Source: Verrucomicrobiaceae bacterium UBA2429 (GTDB lineage: Bacteria; Verrucomicrobiota; Verrucomicrobiia; Verrucomicrobiales; Verrucomicrobiaceae). Taken from it: DNA of 64,000 bases. The notes beneath the pieces are model-generated. The model did no database searches. It was given only the letters and a program-made list of their open reading frames with translations, and had not been told where the DNA came from. The stretch spans positions 1 through 64,000 of the forward strand of contig DDQZ01000062.1 in assembly GCA_002343505.1 (NCBI GenBank), read 5' to 3'. Shown here piece by piece: positions 1 through 9,920 of this stretch. A program made the position numbers and the translations under genes. How positions within the stretch are numbered: the stretch's first letter is position 1; each line of letters starts with the position of its first letter.

Positions 1-420
1 CCGCGCAAATCGCGTGCCGGTCGCCCCCCCCCCCGCTCACGTCCTCCCGTCGGCGCCCCCTTCCGGGGAATCGGACAAGCCGTGTTCATGCGAGGGAAAA
101 CCACGAATGCACACGAATGAGCCCGAATTTTGGCGGCATCATGTCAGGTGAGCTCAAGCGCCGGGAGATCACCCCCGGGTGACGACCTCCCCTCACTCTG
201 TTCTCCGCATGGATTCGTGTCCATTCGTGGTTCAACCGCATCGTTACGGCTAGGGGCGGGTTCGGGGCGGAGATAGGAAAGTCTCTCTCAAATCTGCGAC
301 GCCGACACCCAAAGTGAGCGTTTTTTTTATCTTTTAGGATTCACATCTTGGCAGCCATGCCCGTAAATCCGCAAAATGCCGCTTTTTACCCAAAAGCAGG
401 CTGCATCACCCGCCTAACCT
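1..420. other. Intergenic region upstream of the giant exported protein
   Basis: No gene is supported here. The stretch holds an 11-base C homopolymer (24-34), a foldback inverted repeat (99-232, listed separately) and a run of eight T at 321-328 that could end an upstream transcript on the plus strand. No convincing promoter or Shine-Dalgarno sequence is visible directly before the ATG at 421. An open frame beginning at 348 overlaps the giant gene in another frame and is not considered real. Confidence 0.6.
99..232. repeat. Foldback inverted repeat with 20-nt arms and a central palindrome
   Basis: The left arm at 99-118 (AACCACGAATGCACACGAAT) and the right arm at 213-232 are reverse complements at 19 of 20 positions. 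The DNA between them carries a smaller palindrome, TCACCC-CC-GGGTGA, at 169-182. Each arm also contains a repeated ACGAATG-like core. The arrangement looks like a non-coding foldback or MITE-like dispersed element rather than a terminator, because the arms are about 94 bases apart. A partial core match (ATTCGTGGTT) recurs at 9279-9288. Confidence 0.6.
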
Positions 421-3400
421 ATGATGAACTCCCGCCTCTCCCGTCCTCTGGCCGCCATGGCCGGTCTTGCCTTGCTCACCCTGGGCGCACCCGCCTGGGC
501 CGCGGTCATCCAGCACAGCCTGCCCACCCACGTCACGGCGGCGGACAGCATCGCCTCCTACACAGTGCCGGCGGGCACGGACCGCCTGCTGGTGGTGACG
601 GTGTCGCACGCCGACACCACGGAGGCCTCGGCAGCCTCGGCGGTGACTTTCGCCGGGCAGCCGATGACGAAGGCGGCGGAGCGCAAGGACGGCTCCGCCG
701 TGGACTCCATCTGGGTGCGGGCGATGGGCAACAATGCGGGGGCGGACACCGGCGCGGTGGTGGTGACACGCTTTCCGAGCATGGGCACGAAGCTCACAGC
801 CTTTCTCTCGGCGGTGTCCTTCCGCGGGGTGGACCAGGCGACGCCGACCAATGGCGCGACCCATGGCACGAACCCGTCCGGGACCAATGTGGGGTCCACG
901 CTCAATGTGACCAGCCCGACGGGGGACCTGGTGTTCGACCTGTGGGACGCGTGGAAGGCCACCACCTTCACCCAGGCGCCCAATGGCAGCCAGCTTGAGC
1001 AGCGCAACACGGGCGCCTTCGCCTTCAACACGACGACGGTGGCGGGCTACGGCGGCTTCGGCGGCTACGGGGTGTCCACCAAGGGCGGCAACGGCGGGGC
1101 CACCAGCATGGTCTGGACCTCGACGGCGGAGGCGATGATCCACGTGGCGTTGAACATCCGCGCCTCGGTAACGGTGGTCCTGCCGACGGTGCAGAGCCTG
1201 GCGGTGACCCGCCACAACTACTCGCGCATGCGCATGACGGCCAGCATCGTCAACAACGGCGGGGGCACCATCAGCGGGCGCGGGTTTGTTTATTCGAAGA
1301 CTTCCCTCAACGGCACGCCGACCATAGGGGGGGCGAATGTGACCCAGGTGGTCTCGGCGGATGTGACCAGCAGCTTCGGTGGCTACGCCGAGGGGCTGGA
1401 GCCGGGCGTCAGCTACGTCGTGCGCGGCTATGCCACCAATGAGGCGGGCACGGCCTACTCGGTCTCCAACGCCGTCTTCACCACGGACAGCCCGGCGGGC
1501 GCGAACGTCTTCTTCAGCGGCGACGGGCGGGCGGCGGAGGACCTGGGGGAGACGGACAACGCGGGCGCGCTCGTCTGCCAGAAGGACAATCAAGTGGTGA
1601 CGCTGGTCAACCGGGGGGACGCGCTGCGCGCCTCCCTCATCCGCCACACGACGGGCGGCGGGCTGGACACGAACTTCAGCGGCGACGGGCGGGTGGACCT
1701 CAGCGTGCCCTCCTCGGTGACGGACGCGCTGACGGGCATCACGCTGCAAAACGACCGCAAGATCGTGGTGGCGGGGCACTCCACCTTCGCCGATGGCACG
1801 CGGCAGGTGGTGGTGGCGCGCTATCTGGAGGCCGGTGTGCTGGACACCACCTTTGACACCGACGGCGTGGCCGTGATCAACGCGGCGAACCTGGAGCACG
1901 GCCTCACCGGCGCCAACGCCCAGGCCTTCGCCTCGGATGTGACGGTGCAGACCGACGGCAAGATCGTCGTCTCCGGCCGGGTGCGGCGCAATGCCGGCGG
2001 CAAGGACAACGGCCTGGTGCTGCGGCTCAACGCCGACGGCACGCTGGACAGCGGGTTCGCCGGCAACGGCGTGGCCAGCGTGGACACGGGGACGGCGGAA
2101 AGCAGCAGCTTCGCCGGTGTGGAGATGCAGCCGGACGGGAAGATCGTCCTGGGCGGCTCGCGGCAGAACGCCGGCTTTGATTTCCAGTGCCTGGCGGTGC
2201 GGCTGACGGCGGCCGGGGCGCTGGACACCAGCTTCGACTCGGACGGCATGGTGTTTTTCGATGCCAACACGCTGGAGGGCGGCGGCCACAATGAGATTGA
2301 CCAGGTGATGGATGTGAAGCTGGCCCCGGACGGCGGCATCCTGCTGGCCATCCAGGCTGAGACGGCCTCCTTCAACCCGCAGTTCTTCCTGGCCAAACTG
2401 CTGAGGAGCAACGGCGCGCTGGACAACAGCTTCGGCGGCAACGGCGTGGTGGCCACCGGCGTGGCCGGCACCCCCTCGAAGCTGGACGTGCAGGGGGACG
2501 GGCGCATCCTCATGGCGGGGGGCAACAGCGCCTTCAACACGGCGGTGCTGCGCCGCCTGCCCGGCGGCGCGGCGGACACGACCTGGGACGGGGACGGCCT
2601 GTGGACCAGCACGCTAGCCTCGACGGCGCAGGGGCTGGGCCTGACACCCTTCGGGTTCGTATTCATCAGCGCGCTGGACAATGCCTTCACGGGCGGCAGC
2701 GCGCATGTGTTCGGCTTTTTCGGGGATCTCGTTTTCCCGGCGGACAGCACCACCCCGGCGGACAATGCGACGGGCGTGGATGTGAACGCCAGCCTGGTGC
2801 TCAACTACAACACGAACATGGTCTATAACAGCGGCAGCGTGCGCATCATCAACGCGCAGACCTTTGCGGTGGTGGAGAGCATCCCGCTCAACGACGCGCG
2901 CGTGACGGGACTGGGCACCGCCACGATCACCATCAACCCGGACGCGACGCTGGCGGGCGGCACCAAATACTATGTGGATCTGCCCTTCGACAGCCTGCGC
3001 ACCTTCTCGTCATGGGCGCCGGCGCGGGGGCTGTCCAACACGGAGTGGGAGTTCACCACCGCCTCGGTCGTGACGCCGGTGACGGACCTCACCCTCACGC
3101 CCGGCACGCTGCCTGAGAACCTCGCCAACGCCAGCGCCGGCACGCTGACGGGTGTCGGCGGCACGCCCGGCTTCACCTTCAGCCTGGTCAGCGGCGCCGG
3201 GGACACGGACAACGCCAGCTTCCATGTGGACGGCAGCGTGCTGAGGATCACGCCCGCCGCCGACTTCGAGACCCAGAGCAGCTACAGCGTGCGCGTGCAG
3301 GCGCAGGACAGCGCCATGCAGACCTTCGCCAAGGCTCTGACGGTGACCATCACCAACGTCAACGAAGTCCCCAGCTTCACCAAGGGCGCCAACCAGGTCC

Positions 3401-6400
3401 ACACCGCCGCCAGCGGCGCGCAGAGCGTGCCCGGCTGGGCCACGGCCATTGACGACGGGGACAGCACCGTGACGCAGGCGGTGAGCTTCGAGGTGACCCT
3501 CAACAGCAACCCCGGCCTCTTCACCACCGCCCCCGCCGTGGCGGCCAACGGCACCCTGACCTACACCCTCAGCGGCACGACAGGCGCGGCCACCATCACC
3601 CTGCGCATCCTGGACGACACCAGCATCGGCGGCCAGCCCGCGCAGGCCAGCGCCACGCAGAACTTCACCATCACCAACCAGCCCGCGCCAAACTATGTGG
3701 TGACCTACGCCGGCGGGCACCTCACCTGCACGGACATCAGCGGCAACGGGGACACCCTCGTTCTCCAGGAGAAGACGGGCGAGGCGGGCAGCGTGCGCCT
3801 CTTCGCCTCCGGGCGCACCTTCAGCGTCAACGGCGGCCTGAACACCAACTCCGAGACCGCGGCCTTCGCCACGGCGGACCTCAACAGCGTGACCCTCAAC
3901 GCCGGCGCGGGCAATGACACGATCACCATACTCTCCAACATCACGGGCAGCACCCTGAACCTGCCCGGCCTGACGATCAACGGCGGCACGGGGGATGACC
4001 AGGTGAACTTGAGTGTCTCCGTCACCTTCAAGCCCGACGCCAGCCTGAACGTGGACCTGCAGGATGACGACGCCACCCCCGGCACGGACAACATCCTCAC
4101 CGCCAGCAGCGTGCAGCTCCTGCTCTCCGGCACGGGCGGGGCGGACTTCAAAGCCAGCCGGCGGGTGGCTTTCGCCAGCGGCTCGGTGCTGGAGGTGGAG
4201 AACGGCAACATCCTCGTGGAGGCCAACCAGCAGGCCGTGGCCACGGCGGGGAGCTTTTCGGGGCAGGAGTTCTTGAACGCCCGGGTGGAGGCCACCGGCT
4301 CCGGCAGCGTGACCCTGCGCGGGCGCTCCGGCAATGGCGGCGCCTTCATCATGGGCGTGGCCGTGCGCGACGGCGCCCAGGTGCTGGCGGGCGCGGGCGG
4401 CATCGTCATCGAAGGCAGCGGCCAGGGCGGGCACACCAACGGCGGCAACTACGGCGTGAGCGTGGGCGCCGGCCTCACCCAGGCCTTGGTGAAAGCCGTC
4501 GGCGGGGACATCAGCATCACCGGCGTGGCCGGCTCCGGCGGCACCGCCAACCTGAACATCGGTGTGGTGGTGGAGGGGCAGGGCGAGGTGGAGGCCACCG
4601 GCGCGGGCAAGGCGACCCTGCACGGCACGGGCGGCAACACCACAGGCACGGGGCCGAACAACCACGGCATCTTCCTCAACGGCTCCGCCCGGGTGACGAC
4701 GGAAAACGGCAAGCTGACCCTGACCGGCATCAGCGGCGGCGGCGCGGGCAGCACCACCAATATTGGCGTGAACCTGTTCAGCGCCCTCCTCGTCGGCCCC
4801 AGCGGCACGGGGGACCTGCAGATCACCGGCACGCCGGGCGGCGCGGGCGCGGGCGTTGGTGTGAATCTCACCAGCAACGCCCTGCTCAGCACCCCGGCAG
4901 GTGACATCACCATCTCCGGCACGGCGGCGCCGCAGGGCGGGGACGGGGTGAGCCTCGCGAACACGGTGAGCGCAAACGGCGGTGACATCAGCATCACCGG
5001 CGCGGGCGCCGGCACGGGGAATGGTCACGACGGCATCACGGCCAGCCAGCTCATCAGCACCACCGGCACCGGCAGCGTCACCCTGCACGGCACCGCCGCC
5101 CCGGCGGGGCACGGCATCGGTGTCACCCTGACCAACAGCACCAGCACCGTGCAGACCGGCGGGGGAGGCATCAGCATCACCGGCATCGGCGGCAGCGGCG
5201 GCACGAGCAATCTGAGCGCGGGCGTGCGCGTGGGCGGCCTGGTCTCCGGCCCCGCGCCAGGCGGCAGCCTCACCATCCACGGCACCGGCGGCAGCAACGG
5301 CCAGGCCTTCCCGCACGGGGTGGAGTTCCTCGGCGCCAACGCCGACGCCGCCACCTCCGGCGGCGACATCAGCATCACCGGCATCGCCGGGGACGCGGGC
5401 GCCGGGCAGGCCCACGGCGTGAACTTTACCAGCGGGGCAGGGGTCAACGCGGGCACCGGCAGCGTCACCCTCCACGGCACCGGCGGCGCGGGCACGGGCT
5501 CCACCGTTGGCGTGCAGGTCAGCGCCACCGAGGTGGCCGGCGCGGGCGGCATCCACATCACCGGCGCGGGCGGCGGGGGCACGGGCGCGGGCATCAACCT
5601 GCCTTCCATCCCATCCCTGGTCACGACCGGCGGGGACATCACCCTGCATGGCACCGGCAGCACCCTGGGCGGCGCGGGCATCGGCTATTCTGGCACGATT
5701 GACGCGGGCGGGGGTGACATCAGCCTCACCGGCATCAGCACAGGCACGGTGAACAGCCTGCACGGCATCGTGCGCACTGCGGCCTCCACCACCACCGGCA
5801 CGGGCACCATCACCATGCACGGCACCGCCAGCCCGGACGGGCATGGCTCGGGGATTTTGCTTGGCGGCACAGCCCCGGTGACGACTGGCGGTGGCGGCAT
5901 CTCCCTGACCGGCATCGGCGGCGGCGCCGGCACCACCTCAGGCAACTCGGGTGTCCTGGTGAACGGAGCCGTCATCAGCGGTCCCGGCGCGGGTTCCGCG
6001 CTGACAATCCACGGCACGGGCGGCGCCAGCACGCAGAACTTCCCGCACGGCGTTGATATCAACGGCAGCGGGCAGTTGCTCACCAGCGGCGGTGACATTG
6101 TTGTCACCGGCATTGGCGGGGCGAACAGTGCCGCGCAAGCCCTGGGCGTCAATATCCCCGGCGGTTCTCAAATCAGCGCGGGCGGCACGGGCGCGGTCAC
6201 CCTCACCGGCACCGGCGGCGCGGCGGCGGGCAATTCGCAGTTCGGAGTCTTCTTCAACGGCGGCACGGTGTCCACCAACGACGGCCCCATCTCCGTCACC
6301 GGCACGGCAGGCGACCAAAGCGGCACCCTGAGCGGGAGCCGCGGCATCTACAAGTCCAGCGGGACCGTCGTCATCGTCGGCGGCGACCACGACCTGACGC

Positions 6401-9135
6401 TGGTGGCCGACAGCATGTCATTGGCGGGCAGCAACACGATCAACGCGGCGGGCAATGAAGTGATCATCCGCCAGAAGACCGCCGGCACCGCCATCACGCT
6501 GGGCGCGGAGGACACCGTCACCGGCAGCCCGCTGGTGCTCGGCTTGTCGGATGTGGAGCTGGACTGCTTCGTGGCCGACGAGGTGCGCATTGGCAATGCC
6601 GACACCGGCGCGATGACCGTGGCGGGCGCCATTTCCCCGCTGAGCTACCCGGTGCTGCGGCTGGCCAGGCCGGTGGTCTTCACCGACGGCGGCAACTTTG
6701 TCTCGGACATCACCTCGGAGACGGTCTTCGAGCGCATGATCGTGGACGGCGGCATCACCCTCCAGGACACCTCCACGATCACCGGCGCGGTGCTGGGCGG
6801 CTTCGTGCCCTCCGCCACGGCGGTGATCCCGGTCATCCAGGGCAACGACGGCGTGACCGGCGTCTTCACCGGCCGGCCAGAAGGCTGGCCCATGAGCCTC
6901 ACTGGCCTGACGCGGCGCATGCGCCTGACCTACGCGGCGGGCGGCGGCAACCACATCGCCTTCTACAGCTCGCCCATCGTGGTGCTGCGCGGCAACGGCC
7001 AGGCCATCGCCAAGGGTGACGCCACGCCTTCCACCTCTGACCACACGGACTTCGGCGGCACGCTGACCGCGGGCAGCAACACGGTGGTGCGCACTTTTGA
7101 GATCCTCAATGACGGCCTGGCTCCGCTGACCGGCATCTCCCCCGCCGTGGACGCGGGCACGCCTGCGGGGGCCTTCAGCATCACTTTGCCTCCGGCGTCC
7201 GGCTTGACCTCCGGGTCGAGCACTTACTTCAGCGTCACCTTTGACCCGGCGGCCAACGGCATCCAGTCCAGCACGGTGACGGTGACGAGCGACCAGCCGC
7301 TCGACAGCCCCTACAGCTTCGCCATCCAGGGGGAGGGGACGTATCCCGAGATCACGGTGTATGACGGCACCGTCCTGGGCACGGAGCTGATGGATGACAC
7401 GGGCGAGGTGGACTTTGGCGATGTGGAGCGCTCCACCACCGGGGCGGCGCGGCTCTTCACCATCCGCAACACCGGCACCGGCCCCATGAGCGGCATTGCG
7501 GTGACCAAGGGCGTGGACGGGCTGCCGGCGGAGTTCGGCCTGGATGTGGGCGGCCTGAGCGCCAGCCTGCTGCCGAACACCAGCACCACCTTCACCGTGG
7601 CGCTGACGCCTGAATCGCTCGGCCCGCGCGGCGCGGTGCTGGAGATCGCCAGCACGGACGAGGACGAGAACCCCTTTGAGGTCCACCTCATCGGCGAGGG
7701 CGTGCCGCCCGCGTTCGCGGCGGTGACGGACCAGTTCATGCTGCCCGACCAGGGTATGGACGGCGGCGGGCGCATCTACCGGCCGCTGACGGGGGTGATC
7801 AACCAGGACGGCTTCATCACCTTCCGCGCGCAGGGTGCGGTGGGCAGCGGCGGCATCACTGGCGCCAATGACAGCCTGCTGCTCAGCGATGTCTCCGGCG
7901 AGCTGCGCGTGGTGGCGCGCGAGGGCGGCGTGGTGCAGACCACGCCCTGGCAGACGCTGTCGGGCCTGTTCACCCACTTCGTGCTCAGCGAGGGCGGCGA
8001 GAGCGTGGCTCTGGACCGCGTCGCCGGCGCGCCAACCAGCACCGACTACGCCTACATCGGCTCGCCCGACGGTCTGGCGCTGGAGATCCTCAGCCGCGAA
8101 GGGGACGCCGCGCCAAGCGCGGGTGTGTTCAAGACCCACACCGCCAAACCGGCGGTGGACGCGCAGGGCAGGGTGTATTTCTCCGGCGACCTCAGCGGCG
8201 TCGGCATCACCACCAAGACCGACACAGGCATCTACCAGGAAAGCGGCGGCAGCGTGGTGGAGATCATCCGCGAGGGCGATGACGTGAGCGCGCAGACCGG
8301 CGACCCCGCCTGGCTCGGCGCGGTGTCGAACTATGTGGCCGCCGCCGGTGACGGCGTGGTCTTCACCGCCAGCCTCCAGAACCACCCGACGGATACCACC
8401 CAGAAAACCGACACCGCGCTCAATGCCGTGGTCATGGCGGGCAACGAGGCCGCGCTGGCCGTGATCGCGCGCAAAGGCGACACGATAACAGGCACAGGCA
8501 GCACGATGCGCACCTTCTCCGGCGTGGCGCGTGCCAGCGATGGCGGCCATGCCTTCACCGGCCTGCTCACAACAGGTGGCGGCGTGACCACGGCCAACGA
8601 CCAGGTGCTGGTCTCCGAGCAGGGAGGCGCGCTGCATCTCGTGGCGCGTGAGGGCGTGACGCAGGTCTCGGGCGTGACTTTGACGAAGTTCGCCGACTTT
8701 TACGCCTGCGCCGGCGGGGTGGTGATCTTCGAGGCCAGCGGCGTGGTGTGCCGCTGGACGGAATCCGGCGGCATCGAGGAGCTGGCGCGCGCGGGCGCGG
8801 CAGCCCCCGGCATGGGCGGGGCCACCTTTGGCAGCATCGGCAGCCTGTCGGTGAGCGACGGCGGCGCGGTGGCGCTGGTGACACCGCTCTCCAACGGCCA
8901 GACCGCCCTGTGGCGCGCGCTGCCCGGCGGCGCGCTAAGCCTGGTGTCGCAGACCAGCGATGTCATCGTGGTGGATGGAACGCCGCAGACCATCCTGGGC
9001 ATCTCCATCCACGCGCAGGGAGCGGGCACCGGCGGCGGAGGCGGAGGCATGGGCGCGGCCATCAACGACGACGGCTACCTTTTTGCCACCCTCTCCCTCG
9101 GCGGCGGCCAGCATGTGGCGCGGGTCTTCCCGTGA
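421..9135 (+). CDS. Giant exported mosaic repeat protein (delta-60 repeats, cadherin-like, beta-helix, choice-of-anchor-D-like)
   Basis: A 2904-residue protein with a clear Sec signal peptide (basic start, hydrophobic core, cleavage near APAWA, about residue 27). Regions in order: an N-terminal beta domain (about 30-250); delta-60-type repeats (about 360-750) with recurring 'DGKIVV' and 'GxLDxxFxxDG' motifs; an SbsA-like Ig domain (about 773-875); cadherin-like domains (about 890-1090); a Gly/Thr-rich beta-helix region (about 1090-2080) alternating 'GDISITG' and 'VTLHGTGG' modules; ASPM/Hydin-like choice-of-anchor-D domains (about 2180-2425); and a C-terminal stretch of repeats resembling NxxGxxxF (2435-2904). 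No autotransporter barrel, LPXTG or PEP-CTERM sorting tail is visible, so the export or anchoring route is unknown. The role is probably a surface adhesin or matrix protein, by analogy only. The ATG at 421 has no good Shine-Dalgarno sequence but directly precedes the signal peptide. Confidence 0.85.
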   Translation: MMNSRLSRPLAAMAGLALLTLGAPAWAAVIQHSLPTHVTAADSIASYTVPAGTDRLLVVTVSHADTTEASAASAVTFAGQPMTKAAERKDGSAVDSIWVRAMGNNAGADTGAVVVTRFPSMGTKLTAFLSAVSFRGVDQATPTNGATHGTNPSGTNVGSTLNVTSPTGDLVFDLWDAWKATTFTQAPNGSQLEQRNTGAFAFNTTTVAGYGGFGGYGVSTKGGNGGATSMVWTSTAEAMIHVALNIRASVTVVLPTVQSLAVTRHNYSRMRMTASIVNNGGGTISGRGFVYSKTSLNGTPTIGGANVTQVVSADVTSSFGGYAEGLEPGVSYVVRGYATNEAGTAYSVSNAVFTTDSPAGANVFFSGDGRAAEDLGETDNAGALVCQKDNQVVTLVNRGDALRASLIRHTTGGGLDTNFSGDGRVDLSVPSSVTDALTGITLQNDRKIVVAGHSTFADGTRQVVVARYLEAGVLDTTFDTDGVAVINAANLEHGLTGANAQAFASDVTVQTDGKIVVSGRVRRNAGGKDNGLVLRLNADGTLDSGFAGNGVASVDTGTAESSSFAGVEMQPDGKIVLGGSRQNAGFDFQCLAVRLTAAGALDTSFDSDGMVFFDANTLEGGGHNEIDQVMDVKLAPDGGILLAIQAETASFNPQFFLAKLLRSNGALDNSFGGNGVVATGVAGTPSKLDVQGDGRILMAGGNSAFNTAVLRRLPGGAADTTWDGDGLWTSTLASTAQGLGLTPFGFVFISALDNAFTGGSAHVFGFFGDLVFPADSTTPADNATGVDVNASLVLNYNTNMVYNSGSVRIINAQTFAVVESIPLNDARVTGLGTATITINPDATLAGGTKYYVDLPFDSLRTFSSWAPARGLSNTEWEFTTASVVTPVTDLTLTPGTLPENLANASAGTLTGVGGTPGFTFSLVSGAGDTDNASFHVDGSVLRITPAADFETQSSYSVRVQAQDSAMQTFAKALTVTITNVNEVPSFTKGANQVHTAASGAQSVPGWATAIDDGDSTVTQAVSFEVTLNSNPGLFTTAPAVAANGTLTYTLSGTTGAATITLRILDDTSIGGQPAQASATQNFTITNQPAPNYVVTYAGGHLTCTDISGNGDTLVLQEKTGEAGSVRLFASGRTFSVNGGLNTNSETAAFATADLNSVTLNAGAGNDTITILSNITGSTLNLPGLTINGGTGDDQVNLSVSVTFKPDASLNVDLQDDDATPGTDNILTASSVQLLLSGTGGADFKASRRVAFASGSVLEVENGNILVEANQQAVATAGSFSGQEFLNARVEATGSGSVTLRGRSGNGGAFIMGVAVRDGAQVLAGAGGIVIEGSGQGGHTNGGNYGVSVGAGLTQALVKAVGGDISITGVAGSGGTANLNIGVVVEGQGEVEATGAGKATLHGTGGNTTGTGPNNHGIFLNGSARVTTENGKLTLTGISGGGAGSTTNIGVNLFSALLVGPSGTGDLQITGTPGGAGAGVGVNLTSNALLSTPAGDITISGTAAPQGGDGVSLANTVSANGGDISITGAGAGTGNGHDGITASQLISTTGTGSVTLHGTAAPAGHGIGVTLTNSTSTVQTGGGGISITGIGGSGGTSNLSAGVRVGGLVSGPAPGGSLTIHGTGGSNGQAFPHGVEFLGANADAATSGGDISITGIAGDAGAGQAHGVNFTSGAGVNAGTGSVTLHGTGGAGTGSTVGVQVSATEVAGAGGIHITGAGGGGTGAGINLPSIPSLVTTGGDITLHGTGSTLGGAGIGYSGTIDAGGGDISLTGISTGTVNSLHGIVRTAASTTTGTGTITMHGTASPDGHGSGILLGGTAPVTTGGGGISLTGIGGGAGTTSGNSGVLVNGAVISGPGAGSALTIHGTGGASTQNFPHGVDINGSGQLLTSGGDIVVTGIGGANSAAQALGVNIPGGSQISAGGTGAVTLTGTGGAAAGNSQFGVFFNGGTVSTNDGPISVTGTAGDQSGTLSGSRGIYKSSGTVVIVGGDHDLTLVADSMSLAGSNTINAAGNEVIIRQKTAGTAITLGAEDTVTGSPLVLGLSDVELDCFVADEVRIGNADTGAMTVAGAISPLSYPVLRLARPVVFTDGGNFVSDITSETVFERMIVDGGITLQDTSTITGAVLGGFVPSATAVIPVIQGNDGVTGVFTGRPEGWPMSLTGLTRRMRLTYAAGGGNHIAFYSSPIVVLRGNGQAIAKGDATPSTSDHTDFGGTLTAGSNTVVRTFEILNDGLAPLTGISPAVDAGTPAGAFSITLPPASGLTSGSSTYFSVTFDPAANGIQSSTVTVTSDQPLDSPYSFAIQGEGTYPEITVYDGTVLGTELMDDTGEVDFGDVERSTTGAARLFTIRNTGTGPMSGIAVTKGVDGLPAEFGLDVGGLSASLLPNTSTTFTVALTPESLGPRGAVLEIASTDEDENPFEVHLIGEGVPPAFAAVTDQFMLPDQGMDGGGRIYRPLTGVINQDGFITFRAQGAVGSGGITGANDSLLLSDVSGELRVVAREGGVVQTTPWQTLSGLFTHFVLSEGGESVALDRVAGAPTSTDYAYIGSPDGLALEILSREGDAAPSAGVFKTHTAKPAVDAQGRVYFSGDLSGVGITTKTDTGIYQESGGSVVEIIREGDDVSAQTGDPAWLGAVSNYVAAAGDGVVFTASLQNHPTDTTQKTDTALNAVVMAGNEAALAVIARKGDTITGTGSTMRTFSGVARASDGGHAFTGLLTTGGGVTTANDQVLVSEQGGALHLVAREGVTQVSGVTLTKFADFYACAGGVVIFEASGVVCRWTESGGIEELARAGAAAPGMGGATFGSIGSLSVSDGGAVALVTPLSNGQTALWRALPGGALSLVSQTSDVIVVDGTPQTILGISIHAQGAGTGGGGGGMGAAINDDGYLFATLSLGGGQHVARVFP

Positions 9136-9272
9136 GGCGGGCTGCTCCACGCGGACGCGCTTCCCGCCACAAGCCTCATTGAGGAACGCGCCAGTCCAGA
9201 CAGGCAGGTGTGTCTGTGCCACTGGCGCAAATCCACTGGAAGCCGGGTCATGGTTGCCGCGTTCACTGTCTC

Positions 9273-9872
9273 ATGAAAATTCGTGGTTCCCTGGCCGGTG
9301 ATGTGGCGCATGGCGCGTTTGGCTTTGCGCTGGTGGGTGTGGCGTCGTTTTCCATCTGGGCCTGCTGCGCCGGGTGGTTCCAGGGCAGGGGAGGGGAGCC
9401 GGCCATGTATGCCGCCATCGCGCTTGCGTTCCTGGCGCTGTCCGTGCTGGTGCTCGCGCCGCTGGCGGGTGGCGCTGGCAGGTTCATGCGCGCTTTTTAT
9501 CCGGCTTTCCTGGCCTACGCGGTTTTGTGGAGCGCGGCCTGGTTCGCCATGCCGAACCGCGCGGGGGAGTGGACAGGCGCGGCCCTGGGCTGCCTGGTGT
9601 TTGCCTGGCTCTTGCTGCGCCTGCTCGGCCGCCGGGGCGGCTGGCTGGCGTCGGCGCTGGTGTTCTTCGCGCTGCACACGGTGGGTTACTTCGCGGGCAG
9701 TTGGGCCATGTATGACTACTGGCTGGGCGGGTTCAAGGCCGGGCAGTTCGCGGACATGACACGCGCGCAGGCGGCTCTCTATGCCAAGCTCTCCTGGGGG
9801 CTGTGCTACGGCCTCGGCTTCGGCGCGGGCATCGGCCTGCTCATGCACGGGGCGCGGCGGAAGGCGGCATGA
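9273..9872 (+). CDS. Hypothetical polytopic membrane protein
   Basis: A 199-residue protein of no family I recognise. It is very hydrophobic, with about five or six predicted membrane segments separated by short Arg/Gly-rich loops, and ends in a basic HGARRKAA tail. The frame is open upstream to 9210, but the ATG at 9273 (MKIRGSLAGD) is preferred because the residues before it are not membrane-protein-like. The first codons overlap a 10-base sequence, ATTCGTGGTT, that also occurs in the repeat arm at 213-232, so the true start could lie further downstream. It sits between the giant exported protein and leuD with no operon evidence. Confidence 0.6.
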   Translation: MKIRGSLAGDVAHGAFGFALVGVASFSIWACCAGWFQGRGGEPAMYAAIALAFLALSVLVLAPLAGGAGRFMRAFYPAFLAYAVLWSAAWFAMPNRAGEWTGAALGCLVFAWLLLRLLGRRGGWLASALVFFALHTVGYFAGSWAMYDYWLGGFKAGQFADMTRAQAALYAKLSWGLCYGLGFGAGIGLLMHGARRKAA

Positions 9873-9882
9873 AATCTGGCAT

Positions 9883-9911
9883 TTGCCCCGCGCGGATTCC
9901 CTGCCTATTCT
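9883..9911 (+). promoter_or_regulatory. Candidate sigma70-type promoter of leuD
   Basis: TTGCCC (9883-9888), a 17-base spacer, then TATTCT (9906-9911). The sequence CGCGCCC follows and the ATG is only nine bases after the -10 box, so transcription would begin at or next to the start codon. Confidence 0.45.
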
Positions 9912-9920
9912 CGCGCCCTC

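Noticed and set aside
3010..5844. Long minus-strand open frame (944 codons) inside the giant exported protein
   Set aside because: It is antisense to strongly repetitive, GC-biased coding sequence, has no recognisable protein motif, and is Ala/Gly/Arg-rich as expected for a shadow frame. The same applies to 406-2289 and 6418-8637 on the minus strand.
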